NCBI GenBank assembly: GCA_964020085.1
Contig: OZ026597.1
Span: forward strand, 17,287,609 to 17,351,608
Source of the DNA: Micromussa lordhowensis
Taxonomy: Eukaryota > Cnidaria > Anthozoa > Scleractinia > Lobophylliidae
Direction: 5' to 3'
Length of the DNA stretch: 64,000 nucleotides
In this document: piece by piece, positions 1 to 11,691 of the stretch
How positions within the stretch are numbered: the stretch's first letter is position 1
Layout: every line of letters starts with the position of its first letter
Notes under the pieces: generated by a model
The model's database searches: none
Told to the model about the DNA's origin: nothing
The model's input: only the letters and a program-made list of their open reading frames with translations
Made by a program: the position numbers and the translations under genes

Positions 1-1164
1 CATTTGCATTGACCGTGGCAAAAACCAAAAAAAAAACATCATTTCCTATTTCATAAATTCTCGTTTAAGATCTCGCTCGTTTGAATTTCCAGGCATCTTC
101 GTAGGATTACGATTACTGCCTTTTATACCTCTTGAAACACGATGTTGTTAAATCGTGTTGAATTTAGGACTTCTAAACCTTCAGAAAAACCGCCAATACC
201 GTTAGCTTTGACTTCTTTTCGTAAAGTTAACATTAACTATCAAAGTCGATTATAGATACCTTAACGTCCGAATGTCACCTCCAGATGGCGGTCGATCCAA
301 GTTTTACCACAGAATGCACTTGTTAACTATTTTAAAAGGCGGATTAACTGAGGCGAATCTTTTAACCTTGAACACTGTACGCGGAAAAAATACACGGTCC
401 AGTGAACATGCTATCCTCAGGCAGAAAAGCTTACTCACTGAGATCAGTGTATTGAAAGGCTTTGTCGAGAAAAAAAATGTTTGTGTATATAATGTATGCT
501 CAGGCGCTCTCTGCTAGGCTAGTAGGCTAGACTATAGTCTACTAACTATGGCTATTCCCTAACTGATGTGTCTGTTAGGCTAGTAGGCGAGACCTAACTG
601 ATGTGGCGGGGAATCAACCTTAGTTTAGAAAAAGACAATTTAATAAACTGGATGGAAAAATACATTTAATTGCGGTACGATCTTTGAAACTGTGTCATGA
701 ACAATGTTATAAATATTCCAATCGGAATGCTTATACTATTGCGACCAATGGGATGCGAGATTTAAAAACAACAAGCATGAATTATGATTAATGAACTGCA
801 TGCCGTCAGTTACTACGGAGACAAAGCATTAAAATTTTCCAATAATATCATAGCTTTTTATACGTTGTATTGTTCCTGTCACTGTTAGCTTTTAATATAA
901 TTCAACTCGCGATTAAATGCAAGAAGGCCATGTTTCGTGACTGAAAATTATTATTTCCGCTAAATCAGTTTTCCTATTCTTGTCGTTGATCGTACATCAA
1001 ATAATAAAAGCATTCCATTGTATGAAACGAACAGTTCATAAATAATTTAAGTAGTGTCTACAGATTTTGTGATAAACTGATATGTAATATTAAAATTGAA
1101 CTGCGTAATAAAAAGGGATATTAAACAGGTTCATGAATGTTACATGTTCTTATGTTTGTTTCTC
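1..1164. other. Left flank without recognisable gene
   Basis: This A/T-rich sequence lies outside the large TIR unit. The only open frames are short (81 aa at 272-517, plus strand) and lack a recognisable domain. Around 511-600 there are repeats of GGCTAGTAGGC and a 12-bp perfect palindrome (AGACTATAGTCT). I see no gene, RNA or complete mobile element here. Confidence 0.5.
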
Positions 1165-1186
1165 CTCAGGTAAATTAAGGCCTGGG
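1165..1186 (+). repeat. Left terminal inverted repeat of the 10.3-kb unit
   Basis: The repeat begins CTCAGGTAAATT and ends AAGGCCTGGG. It matches positions 11418-11439 in reverse complement with no mismatch over 22 bp. After it the left arm reads CGAAAC where the right arm reads TGAGGA. Confidence 0.8.
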
Positions 1187-2191
1187 CGAAACTTAAAAAA
1201 AAGGCAAAAATGCAATATAAAATATTTAAAATCAGAGAAACCGTGTATATGAGTCTTTATGTGCTAAATTACTTTTAAGAATTTTTTCTTAGTTTTCCCA
1301 ACACTAACTGTCAGCACACAAGTGTCACGTGACATTTTAATGTACATTTTCCCGCCAATATTATTTGCTATCCATGCAGGAGTACTTTTCGCTTGCCTTA
1401 AAGCGCCAAACTTGTCAGAACGATAGTTCGTGAGATGAAGAATCTGAAACGTACTGGCAAGGATGACCTAACTTTCTCTTCAATGTTTTATAGTGAATTT
1501 AGGCACTTCTGGGTAGATTGTGGCAAATGACGAACTAACTGATTCTTTTCTTCTTCATGAATGTAGCCTTTCCAGTAAATAACAAGTTTACTGGGGTTCT
1601 ATGAAAATGTTTTTGGCCAAACACGCGACTAAGGTGTGCAAAAAATGCTCCTGCAGTTGAATTCGCGAACTCGACTACGGTTTGATTTTGGCGCGCCATT
1701 TTGTTTGTGAACCTACGGGGTTTAGAAACAGCGGATGTCACTGTTGCTATGACATTTCGGAAGGTAGGCAAGATGGCGGACGAAAATACAATGTTTTGTT
1801 CTGGAGAGAAATGCTACTTTTCACGACGAAATCATCGCTTGAAAAGTAGAAATGTTTCACAGAAATAGTCTAGACTGAATGAATTCTAGGCTTCGCGATT
1901 TTATAACATATTTCGATGCGGTAACGTTAGGGACGAAGAGCATATGTGGCTGTTATCGCAGACAGTAATGTTGTTAAACTGCTGATGTGAAATTCAATTT
2001 TGCCGGCCTAAAAGCCTGTTTTGGTGAAATAATATTCTATTAAAATCTTAAAATATTTGAAAGATGATCTGTTCTTAATTTATGTGGGCATATAATGTAC
2101 CGCTCAGTTAAAATTGCGCCAATTTCAACCACACTAGTATTTCTTTCAAAGTGACTCATTTCGCTAGCACGGTTCACGCTTCAAAGTAAAG
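1187..2191. other. 5' region of the unit, probable promoter and leader
   Basis: This kilobase lies between the left TIR and the first start codon. It has no credible coding frame; a 78-aa minus-strand frame at 1535-1771 lacks any recognisable domain. It contains a palindromic GTCACGTGAC at about 1324. By position it should carry the promoter and 5' leader of the transposase-like gene. I found no clear TATA box. Confidence 0.35.
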
Positions 2192-5100
2192 ATGGTTGCT
2201 ACCTTTATTTGCCCGACGAGTTGCGGCTTTGCTCGGACGGCTGCCCTAGAAATAGTGAAGGAAACAACTCAAACATTGCGCCGGGAGAACGGAGAGGGAA
2301 CAGCAAAATTCAAAGCGCGTTCAATGCAAGAGTGCTACAAACGGTTCAATGAAATTTTCAAGGATAGATCTGAAGAGTTTGCTATTGATTTTCCGAAATT
2401 TCAAAAGAAAATTCCAGCTCTCCGAGACATGTTTAGGCGCTGGAATCCAAGAAGGAAAGACGAGAAGGAAAAGTATCTGGAAACATTCAGTGTCAAAAAG
2501 TGGAAGGAAATGGCGCGTGCGGAAAAAAAAGAGCATTCGTTTTCAAACTGCCAAGGGTGCTATCAGCGCTGTGCTGAAATTCAAGCTTTACTCCCAGTGA
2601 AGTCGAATCAATTTCTGGGGATAGCAAAGGAAAATCCCTTTTTCATTGCTGGCAAAGAGAGTATGATTAGGCCAAGGAAGGAAGGAGAAGTCAAAGACAT
2701 TGCCAGGGCTCTCTACAACAAAATTGATGCCACCTTTCAGAAAGTATGTAGCACATCCTTTGGAGAGGTTTTAACTAAACTCCCAGAGCTCCAGCTTCAA
2801 AAGAGGAAGTCCCCTACCGAAGCCAAGAGAGAAAAGAGACAGATGTATAGAAAATACAAGCAGAAAGTAGAAGATGAATGGGAAAAGACTTCCCTTTTAA
2901 GGTAATTATTCAGTGTGGATGGGTAAAGCAAGTAAAAATTTGCAGACATTAAAAAAAATAAAACAGAAATCATAAAATTGTGGCCGCAAGAAAAAAAAAA
3001 ACAAACAAAAATTAATTGATAATTAACAATCAAACATCAACACAGAATTCTTTATTAACTTTTTTATTCTCTCCCTCACTTACATGTATTATGTGTCATT
3101 GTTATAACTGGCAAAAGATTTTATAAACTACCTGCAAAGTGTACATGTTTTATAGGCTCTTTGAGCCTTGACTTTAGCAAGCACAAGGAAAGCTACATTT
3201 ACATATGTACTTGTCCAAAGTTTGAAACGTGTAAATCAAATTTCATCTTTCAGGTGTCTTGGTGAGCGACAATCATATGCAGGGAGGCAACGAGAACGTC
3301 TTGATTCTTCGTTTGAGACCAAACCAGCTGCAATAAAAAGAAAGGAGATCAGTTCAGAACCTGAAGCCACAGTCCCTGTGAAAAGAAAACGTCATGCTGG
3401 CAACTTCGATGCTATGACATGGAACAAGAACGAGTTAAAGCTTGAAGTGGAGGGATACAAAGATGACACCAAGATCAACTGGTCTGAGCTAGCAAGAAGA
3501 TATGAAATAAAGAACAAGAAGGGAGAAATTGCTAAAAATGGTGGTCAAATTGCGCAGGAATGGCTCATATCTCAAGGCGTCAACCTGCACAGATTTAAAC
3601 GACCCTCTGAAGCTGAGCGACAGCCCCGAAGAAAGAAACTAAAGGGGCTTGGTGGTGAAATCTCCATCCCCACACCAGAAACAAATGAAACATTAAAGCA
3701 AAGGCTTAAGCTCAAGATTCAACAAGGAGAATTTACAGTTGGAGAGCTCATTGTTCCTAGAGAGGTGAGCATGTGATAAACTGTGATGACAACGACGATG
3801 ACAATTTAAAACAATGAAAGAGATTTGATTCACTTACCATTATAAAATTCTTGAGAGACAGGAGGGGCAAAGCAACGAAGAAACACATGTAAAATGCATG
3901 TAACATTTCAAAATCTCCAAACTTTTGCTGAGCTGTTATGAAAAGCAAAAAAATGTGTATTATGTATTACAGTATTGCTTACATGTATTTAATTGTTCAA
4001 TTTATTTAGCATCAGCAATAATATTTTTCTTTCTTATTTCAGTATGAAAAACTGGTCATTGGTGCAGATGGCAAAATCCAATCAACAACATTCACCGTGC
4101 AAGGAAGAAAGCAACCTCTTGAAGAGATAAGAAAGAAAACTCTGCAAATGCATGAAAAGTTCATGAAAAGTAAGCCCAATGAGTACTATGCTGAAATGTC
4201 CAGGGAGGAGGTCACCAAGCAATTGAAGAAACTGAATGAATTCAGCCAAGATGATGGACTCACCAAAATGAGGAAAAAATTACAAAGAATATCAACAACA
4301 AGACACCTTCAAATATGGCATGACCACTCCACACTAGCAAACACTGGCCACATCATATTCACAGTTAACTGCTTGTATGACCCTGCCATCTACATGACGG
4401 ATGAAGAGTATAAGGAGGCAGCTGGAAAGGTGGCAAATGTCCAGGCTGAAGTAGAAAAGCCCCATGTTTACATTGTTGCAAGGTGTAGGAGCTGTGATGC
4501 AGAGCAACTTGCATATGTTGAAACACGCCTTTGTTGTCTACAACACCTCCAGAGAAACATAAAAACCACAAATGGAATTGAAATTAAGGACATCATCAGA
4601 TTTTTTCACGGCGATTCCCCATCTCGGGAATTTGAAAGCGGGCAACAAAAAGGAGGTCACTACTACTGCTCTGGTTGTGGAGCCCATGCAGACAGAGTTT
4701 ATGACCTTGCCTACACTTTCCACTGCACAGCAATTTCACTAGATGACCGTCAAAAGATTGTGTTGAAAGGGCCCATAGGAAAGAGAAACTCTCTCCTTCA
4801 AAAGCCAAAACCTTTCACTGCATTGCAAAAGCCAGAACTTGAATTAGAACTAGGGGGGAGAGGAATATATGATGGAAAGACAAAGAAAGAAATGCAAAAG
4901 CTCTTGGAAGAGGATCTCCATGGTGTTAGCCGAGTGCCAGCACTTCTCTTCAGTAGCCCTCAAAGCTCACTGGAATCTTTAAATCTAGGAAGTTATGAGG
5001 TACTTCCATGTGAACCGATGCATGACGTGGCTCATCACATTGAAAACCTACTAACAGAGCTACCTATACATATAGAGGATGAAGAATGTAAGAAGAAACT

Positions 5101-6360
5101 ACTTGAAGCAGCAAGCCTAACAACTGGAAGGAAAGAAACAAAAAGAGCGGTTGATTTTCGCTGTTCACTAATTATGACCTCCTTGTATGTGCAAGGGACA
5201 GCTAGCCCAAGAGTGCAGAGTCTTCTGGATACAATGGTTGATATGCAGGACATTCTTTACAAGGATGACAAAGGGAGATCCCCACGATTAATTTTACGCT
5301 ATCACAACTCTAGTTGGTACCACCACATACTCTGTCGAGAAATTGTTGGTTTCAATCTTCAAAAAATGACTGTAAGAAAGTTCTATGGCACATACTTCCA
5401 TGACCTAACAGCTCATGCCCCACTCCAACTCCGAATCATATCAGGACGCTCTTCAAATGCTGAAGAAGAAGAGAGAACATTCAACACTGTCAAATCAATC
5501 ACTAACACCACATCAAACTATCGCCCTGCCCACATCATCAGCAACATATTCATTCGTTTGCAGGCTGAAGAAAAATTAGGAAGATCAGAGAACTGTGTGG
5601 AAAAGCAACAGTCACAAGTTTCACGTTTAGCACATTCACTTCCACCACAAAGAAACACAAAGATCCCAAAGACTCTCATCAAAAAACATTCCAGCTTATG
5701 GCAGGCACATTTGGAGAGGATAAGTGATTTTTTGATACCAGGAGAGGGTGTGTGGTGGTCTCAAAATGATGATTTTGTTGAATTTTTTGATGCCTGTGGT
5801 GAGGCTGAGTATCGAGACGAGGGTCCCACACTGCACCACTTCAGATCTAGCAGTTTAAAGAGTGAGGAGCAGTACTTGTTAGAATGTTGGCAAGAGTGCT
5901 TACAAAGAGAAATCATAATTCCAACACACTTGATTCGTGATGAAGATGGGGATGGCAGAGTTAATCGAATTTATACAGATTATTTGACTGGCCCACTGTT
6001 CGCTGAATTTTCTGCCCAAGTAGTCCAAGCTCTACATGTACCAGAATCTGAAGTCATGACAGCACAAGGAGAAGATGAGCCTTCAATGTCAACCCCTGAA
6101 AATACTCTAGAAGACCACCTTGTAGATGAGTCAGCTCTGTCCTCATCAAGTCATGTTCTTCAAAGACCCAATTGTGACCACCAAACAGTGGTAGACTTAA
6201 GACTCATTGGAGGAGAGGAGAAAATAGAGTTTGAAGATCAGAATTTGATGGAAACACCCTCAGCTACAGATGACCAAGATGAAAGCAGTGCCTCAGGTAT
6301 GGTGGTTAACAAAAACAACAATTATTGTTGTTGTTATTATTAGTGTTATCATTATTATTA

Positions 6361-6427
<67 letters not shown>

Positions 6428-7725
6428 CATCATTATCATCATCATCATTATCATTATCATTATCAATATTGTTATTATGGTTGTTGTCATTATGGTTATC
6501 ATTATTCTTTCATTGCCTATGACTTTTGTTATTATTTTTCTATTCATTGCACTTTGAATTAACTGAAAGCAGCCTCACGGTCAGGCACATTACAGAATTT
6601 TTGCAAGAGCATGAGGAGCACTTGCAATGTACAAGAGAGAAAAAAAAACAATACCTGCTTTTCAAACTTACATGTACATGTAATGTTATAACTGTTTGCT
6701 CAACCAGACACCTCATTATAGTCATTTCAATCTATACATTCTAAAACTCACTGATCTCCTCTAAAAAAACAATAAATATTACATCATTACCTCACTTACA
6801 GGAAATGAATGTACAGCTCTTCAGACAATTGACCCAAATGTCATATCAGATGGTTCTGATTGTCCTAAGAGAAAGAAGGACTCAACTCACAATCAACACC
6901 TACAAGTAAGTACAAGTGTATGCTTAAAGAAAAGTTAGAATATATTGTAACTAAGCAATAAAAAAAAACTAGAACTAGACAATCTCTTAACTTTCTATAC
7001 TTTAACCTTTAAAATGTAAATAGGGTGACCCATGGGAAGATTAATGTTACTAACTTGTGAATAATAGCTTGAAAAGCTACCACAGCTTGTCCTGGTTTCT
7101 ACTCGCTTTTCATAATTATTTCCTTTGAGCAGCATAATTTATGGATTAAATGAATTTTAGTCAAGGCTGAAAAATCTTCCAGTTTTCTGTGGCTGAAACT
7201 AGTGGAGACATACATGTACATGTAAAGAAAGCAGCCACACCTGTACAGTCTTACAGCAGAATATAGACACTGCAATATGGAATAATCTATGGAGACAAGA
7301 TATAGCATGCAAATTACTGTACCACTCTTTTGTTTTTCATTTTTGTAACTCAGGAGAATCAATACAAAGATGCCCATCCCCTTCAGACCAAACTTTGTAA
7401 AGCAATAGCAGTTGTGCTTGGGAACACAGCAGAGGTTCAAAAGCTAGACAGAGCAAGGAGATGCCACAAAAGCAATCCAAACAACAGAGAGAGAGCTGAT
7501 GACTACCTCTCTAAGCTTGCCTTAGTGCAATCAAACGTCTTAAGTGAGCAACGTAAATTAAAAAGAAGATTTGATGAGTGGGAAAGGGAATTCTTTGTTA
7601 CTCACAATTGCCTGTTAGCACTCCCTGAAGATATAAATAATGATCCAACAGCAACTGAGCTTAACAAGCAATTGAAGTATGCCACAGCTCTCTTAAGAGA
7701 ATGGAAAATGGATGCCTTGGGCTAA
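2192..7725 (+). CDS. Transposase-like protein, 5 exons, 1316 aa
   Basis: My splice model is 2192-2901, 3254-3764, 4043-6296, 6802-6905 and 7354-7725. All introns are GT-AG, phases agree, and the exons total 3951 nt. Residues 1-400 are Lys/Arg-rich and could bind DNA. From about residue 495 the protein has W-H-D-H (D501), paired cysteines (C555/C558 and C616/C619 with nearby His), and at 730-740 C-E-P-M-H-D-V-x-H-H. That last stretch resembles the P-x-MHD/PMH motif around the second acidic residue of CACTA/KDZ-type DDE transposases. An acidic run (EEEE, about 881-884) could supply the last acid. The tail is charged. The DDE assignment is inference. The family recurs, as I recall, as 'uncharacterized protein' in invertebrate genomes. 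The location between perfect inverted repeats supports a transposase role. The reading frame is intact throughout. Confidence 0.7.
6316..6512 (+). repeat. (ATT)n microsatellite in intron 3 of the transposase-like gene
   Basis: This is a long run of ATT/TAT triplets with ATC interruptions, starting just after the donor site at 6297. It creates spurious Ile-, Leu- or Met-rich frames on both strands, which are not genes. Confidence 0.95.
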
Positions 7726-7731
7726 AATAAA
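7726..7731 (+). promoter_or_regulatory. Polyadenylation signal AATAAA after transposase-like gene
   Basis: AATAAA begins directly after the stop codon at 7723-7725. A second AATAAA lies near 7857. Either could end the transcript, well before the kinase start codon at 8072. The two genes therefore look like separate transcription units. Confidence 0.5.
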
Positions 7732-8071
7732 AGAAAACTGTAAATATTTTACCCTGTTTTGTATTAATAACGTATAGCGTAGGTTACAAGTACTGTCAAG
7801 GATGTAAATAAGAACAATACGAATGATATATGAACCTCAATTGAGCTTCGAGTAGAAATAAACGCTTTTGTGAAGTTTGTCAAGTTCCATAGAGTCGTTA
7901 TTACGGTATTGATACTAGATCGTTTCTATAAATCTTACCTGTTCAGTTGAAGTCAAATAACCATGTTTCTGATCGGAAATAAAAGCGTTCCAACCACGAA
8001 ATCCTTGAAATCAGGGCCTTGAAGTCATTCACGAATTATTCACAAGATAACAGCCGCTTACATTTGCTACC

Positions 8072-9693
8072 ATGGGCTCAGGTAAAGTGTTTCCATATAT
8101 GGTTCGTCTACCGCAATGGCACTGGGGACAATATAATGTATTGACCTTATTTGGGAAAGAGAACTTTTCCCGCCGCCAATTTCGAACGCGGGAACGAAAA
8201 AAAAGAATCAGGAATATTAAGTGTGACATTGTTTTGGTCCTTATGGGGAAAAAAAGCAGAGAAAACACGAAAGAAGAAATACGGCGGATGAATAGAGAAA
8301 GGAAAAAAAGAAAACGACAACAAAGGAACCTTGAAAAGGAGAGAACACTTGTGTCTGAGCTGCGGAAAGAGAAGGATCGCCTCGCGAGGCAACAACAGAT
8401 ATGCGAATATCTGTCACGGAAGTACTACGATCGCTGGCGTTCTCTTCTCAGCCGAGAAGAGGCTTCCAGGAAAGCTGTAAATTCGATTTTGGGCCAACCT
8501 GTAACACAGAGAAAGGTTTGTTTTTGTGAACTTTAGTGGTCCAAAACAATAGGTATAACTCCTGTTTCAGTGGGACTGGAAGCAGTTACCAGCTATATCT
8601 CAGGGGAGGGAGAGGGGGTAGGGGCTGACCCCAGTGAGCCCTTGAACACTTGCACAATTGGTATTAACAAATGTTTGCAATCTATTCCCTTTTGGATATA
8701 TTCAGCAAAAAGATGCCATTGTCCCAACCCACCCCCTCCCCCCTAGGTGGACACTTGACTGTGTTTGAAGAACTACAGAGCAACAGTGTAATGAAAGCAG
8801 TGATTGCACAAGGTAGAAAAAATCCCCTTGGGGTGCTTCAGCTAAAAGTACTAGGCTTTCTTTGTTTTGTCACAATACAGGTACTGATAAAGGCAGCCTG
8901 CAATTCTTCCTTACAAATTGAGCGTGGCCTTTTGGAGCACCCAAAAGATGAATCTGGCAAACAAATTACAATTCATCTTGGTTCTGGTGCATTTGGATGC
9001 TGCAACAAGATGTTTTATAGAGGAATTCCTGTTGCGGTAAAAACATTTTATTCTGCAACAGCAGATGAAGTAAAAAAGGAGGCAAGAGTCATGTTCAAAC
9101 TAAAGCATTTAAATTTCCCACTTCTTCTTGGAGTTTGTACTCTGTCTAAACCTTATCTATTAGTATCCTCCTTTTACAATGTGTCTGACAAGCCATATAC
9201 AATGTATTCAGTATTGCAAAGCAGCAATTTGAGCCTAGCAAAGGACACCTGGCTTATTCTAATCCATCAGCTTGCTCAAGCTATTTCCTATCTCCATGAC
9301 CAGGGCTTTATTCATCGGGATATAAAAGCAGATAATGTCCTTGTTTCATATTTAAACCAGGAGTACCGTGCAATTTTAATTGATTTTGGCAAGTGCACAG
9401 TGTCAACAGCAAGTGGAAGCCTTATAAAGCATCTCACTCCAGAAGAGCAAGAAAAATATAAAAGAAAACATGCTCATATTGCTCCAGAGATTATAAATGG
9501 TAGCCATCCACCTTCATTTGCCAGTGATGTTTACTCCTACGGACGGATTGTGTGTGCAGTTGGAGCAAAAAATGCATGTGATTTCCTTTGTGCTCTAGGA
9601 AAAAAGTGCATCCACAGTGATGCCAAGTTAAGACCAAAACTAATTCAAATCATAGAGCAACTTCAGTCAAAATTTCCATGGCAGAGCAAGTAA
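8072..9693 (+). CDS. Protein kinase with basic coiled-coil N-terminus (cargo of TIR unit)
   Basis: The model is two exons, 8072-8515 and 8881-9693, joined in phase 0, giving 418 aa. The first ATG has a strong context (ACCATGG); a second in-frame ATG at 8243 would remove 57 residues. Residues ~58-148 are Arg/Lys/Glu-rich and probably coiled coil. The kinase domain starts near 180 and is complete: glycine loop G182-S-G-A-F-G187, VAVK lysine K202, helix-C E215, H-R-D with D295, K297 and N300, D316-F-G, A-P-E at 349-351, D364 in SDVYSYG, and R399. The motifs fit an active Ser/Thr or TKL-type kinase; no substrate can be inferred. It may regulate the neighbouring transposase-like protein or a host process, but nothing in the sequence decides this. 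An extra exon between 8516 and 8880 is possible. Confidence 0.78.
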
Positions 9694-11417
9694 TTCATGT
9701 TTTACAGTTAACACAATCCTTTTGATACTGTTCATATATATTCATGTTTACATTAATTTTTAATAGTCGAGAGATTGTCTAGCACTTTTCATTTTTGCTG
9801 TCACTAAAAAGCCCACCAGAGCACTGAAAGCTTTCTCGATGGCGCATCGTAGGTTGGCAGCTGACAAAATGGCACATCTTGTCAGTCAGTACTTTTGTGG
9901 TGCTAACAGTGACTAACAACCAAACCCTTTTTTCAGAAGTAAATATGTGGCATTTCAATTGTATATATAGATATATATATGACAGTTTCATCAGGATTTT
10001 TGGTTTGGCAAGAGAACTTAATAAGCTCAGCACATGTTCCCCTTGCCAATGACTACCAAAAATAGGCCCCTATTAAGAATAGTTATTTCACAACTTTAAA
10101 AAACCTGGATATTATATTTAACAACAAAGGAAGGATAAAACAGAAAGACAGACAACAGAAACAATTTCAAAATTACACAATAATACATCAATTTTTATTG
10201 AAGGACACAAATCAGTTATAATTATATTAAATCAGGAAAAAATTCACAAAATTGGAATAGAATGGTACTGGCATGTTACATGTAGTTTTATGACTCAGAA
10301 GCTGTGCAGTTATTTTGTATTTACAGTTTGACATTCAGCTGTATCACTGCCGGGTCATTTTCAGCTTTTTATGTACTGGTATATGGAAATATTGGTAATA
10401 AAAGAAAGGAAAATATGGGCATGCTCCCTGATACTAAAGGGAGTATGCCTAGTGTGTGTTTCTTGTTTATTTTTAATTAAGACAGATGCTGCTCAAAGTT
10501 CAAGCAATAAGTGGAAAATTTATGTACTACAAATCTAATCACAGCATGGTAATTTCTTGAATACTATTTAAACCATCTTCCTTTGACTAATTTCCCTAAG
10601 TGACCCCCAATTAAATTCTTAAGAAATTTAATGTCAAACCTCAATGTTTTGTCTTTTGACGGCCAACTTGGGAAGGTTAATCGCCTTCATTCAATTCATT
10701 CAACGTTTTATTTAACAAAAGACAAAAGAGAGGAGAGGAAGCATCAAAATCATATCAAATCGAAAAAAATGTCGGAAATAGACGAAAACGCCGACAATCT
10801 TTACAATATGGGCAGGCAAACTTTGAAGTTTAGCTGTCAAAACATTGAAGTTTGATAGCGCGACAGAGCATGATTTTATCACGTGTGTTCACGGTTAGAT
10901 GCAATCGACGGTATATACACGAGAACATGCAACTTTCTGTTCGTTTTCGTGGGATCATTTATTTTATATTTCAAAACATGTACATCTGACATAGTAAACC
11001 CACCTAACTACTGGTTTGGGGGGTTATTTTGACTTGTAAATTCATCTCCTTAGAGAAATTGTTTCTCCAGCATTCATTCAAAAGCCCGAATTCTCGATGA
11101 ACGATCTCCCAGTGTATTGATGACTACGTTTCCTTTTTTCGGCTAAAATATGGTGACATCATGCTAATTTTCAAGGTAGCGAACATAGAAAACAAAATTC
11201 GTTTACCTCTTCTCGTTGTCTTCCACTGTACTGTCGGATTCACCGGTAGAAATGACAAAAAAAACGATGTGAAGCTCATCATTCAAAATGGCGGATATTT
11301 TCACGAAATACGCGCGAGGTAGTCTCGAAATTCCAAGTAACTATGGTTACTTCCAAATTCCACGCGAATTACACGCATTCTGCCTGGGGGGCACTGGGGG
11401 CCAAAATCATTTCCTCA
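9694..11417. other. Right non-coding arm of the TIR unit
   Basis: About 1.7 kb separates the kinase stop codon from the right TIR. Small frames occur at 9779-10033 (minus) and 10631-10855 (plus), but neither resembles a known protein or shows exon-like edges. A G-rich stretch lies at about 11382-11402 just inside the TIR. I cannot support a third gene. Confidence 0.4.
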
Positions 11418-11439
11418 CCCAGGCCTTAATTTACCTGAG
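11418..11439 (-). repeat. Right terminal inverted repeat of the 10.3-kb unit
   Basis: This is the exact reverse complement of 1165-1186. It begins CCCAGGCCTTAA and ends TTTACCTGAG on the plus strand. Confidence 0.8.
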
Positions 11440-11523
11440 TCTTTTGTGCAACGCGGTTTGAAAAGTCTGTGGAGGCTTGGGTACTGAGAATGGAAAACCG
11501 CTGGTCTAGTCCTTGGACAAGAG

Positions 11524-11578
11524 TTTCATAGCAACGGAGTAACCAATCAGAAGGCAAGAGGGTTGCTATCCGAAACCT
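11524..11578 (+). promoter_or_regulatory. Putative TTLL promoter: two X-box-like half-sites and a CCAAT box
   Basis: ATAGCAAC at 11528-11535 and GTTGCTAT at 11562-11569 are inverted copies of the same half-site, with CCAAT at 11543-11547 between them. RFX factors, which drive cilia genes, bind sites built from GTTGCY/RGCAAC halves, and NF-Y binds CCAAT. The spacing is wider than a standard X-box, so this is only a candidate. It lies 120-170 bp before the TTLL start codon. Confidence 0.35.
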
Positions 11579-11691
11579 GGCGACATAAACCAAACGACTA
11601 TCAATAATGGCTTCCAAAACGCCTCGAATCTGAAGGCGTCATCAATTACCCCTCTTCATTCTACTTTCAGAGAAGCCTAGAAACGTTTGTT

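Larger units (their letters stand above)
1165..11439 (+). mobile_element. 10.3-kb TIR-bounded unit with transposase-like gene and kinase gene
   Basis: A 22-bp sequence at 1165-1186 recurs as an exact reverse complement at 11418-11439. Between them lie two spliced plus-strand genes, a 1316-aa transposase-like protein and a protein kinase, and nothing that looks like ordinary host sequence. That is the layout of a DNA transposon with its own transposase plus a cargo gene. The only candidate target duplication is the dinucleotide TC on both sides (1163-1164 and 11440-11441), which is weak. Beyond the 22 bp the ends diverge quickly. The unit sits just upstream of the TTLL gene. The superfamily is unresolved: a PMHD motif in the big protein recalls CACTA/KDZ-type transposases, but this is inference. 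Confidence 0.7.

Noticed and set aside
6270..6557. Ile- and Leu-rich open frames on both strands
   Set aside because: They are products of the (ATT)n microsatellite, not genes.
8671..8880. Upstream in-frame extension of the kinase (MFAIYSLLDIFSKK...)
   Set aside because: It lacks a good start context and is preceded by a strong acceptor (ACAATACAG) at 8880; I treat it as intron. An alternative exon at about 8747-8811 does not fit the phase of exon 1.
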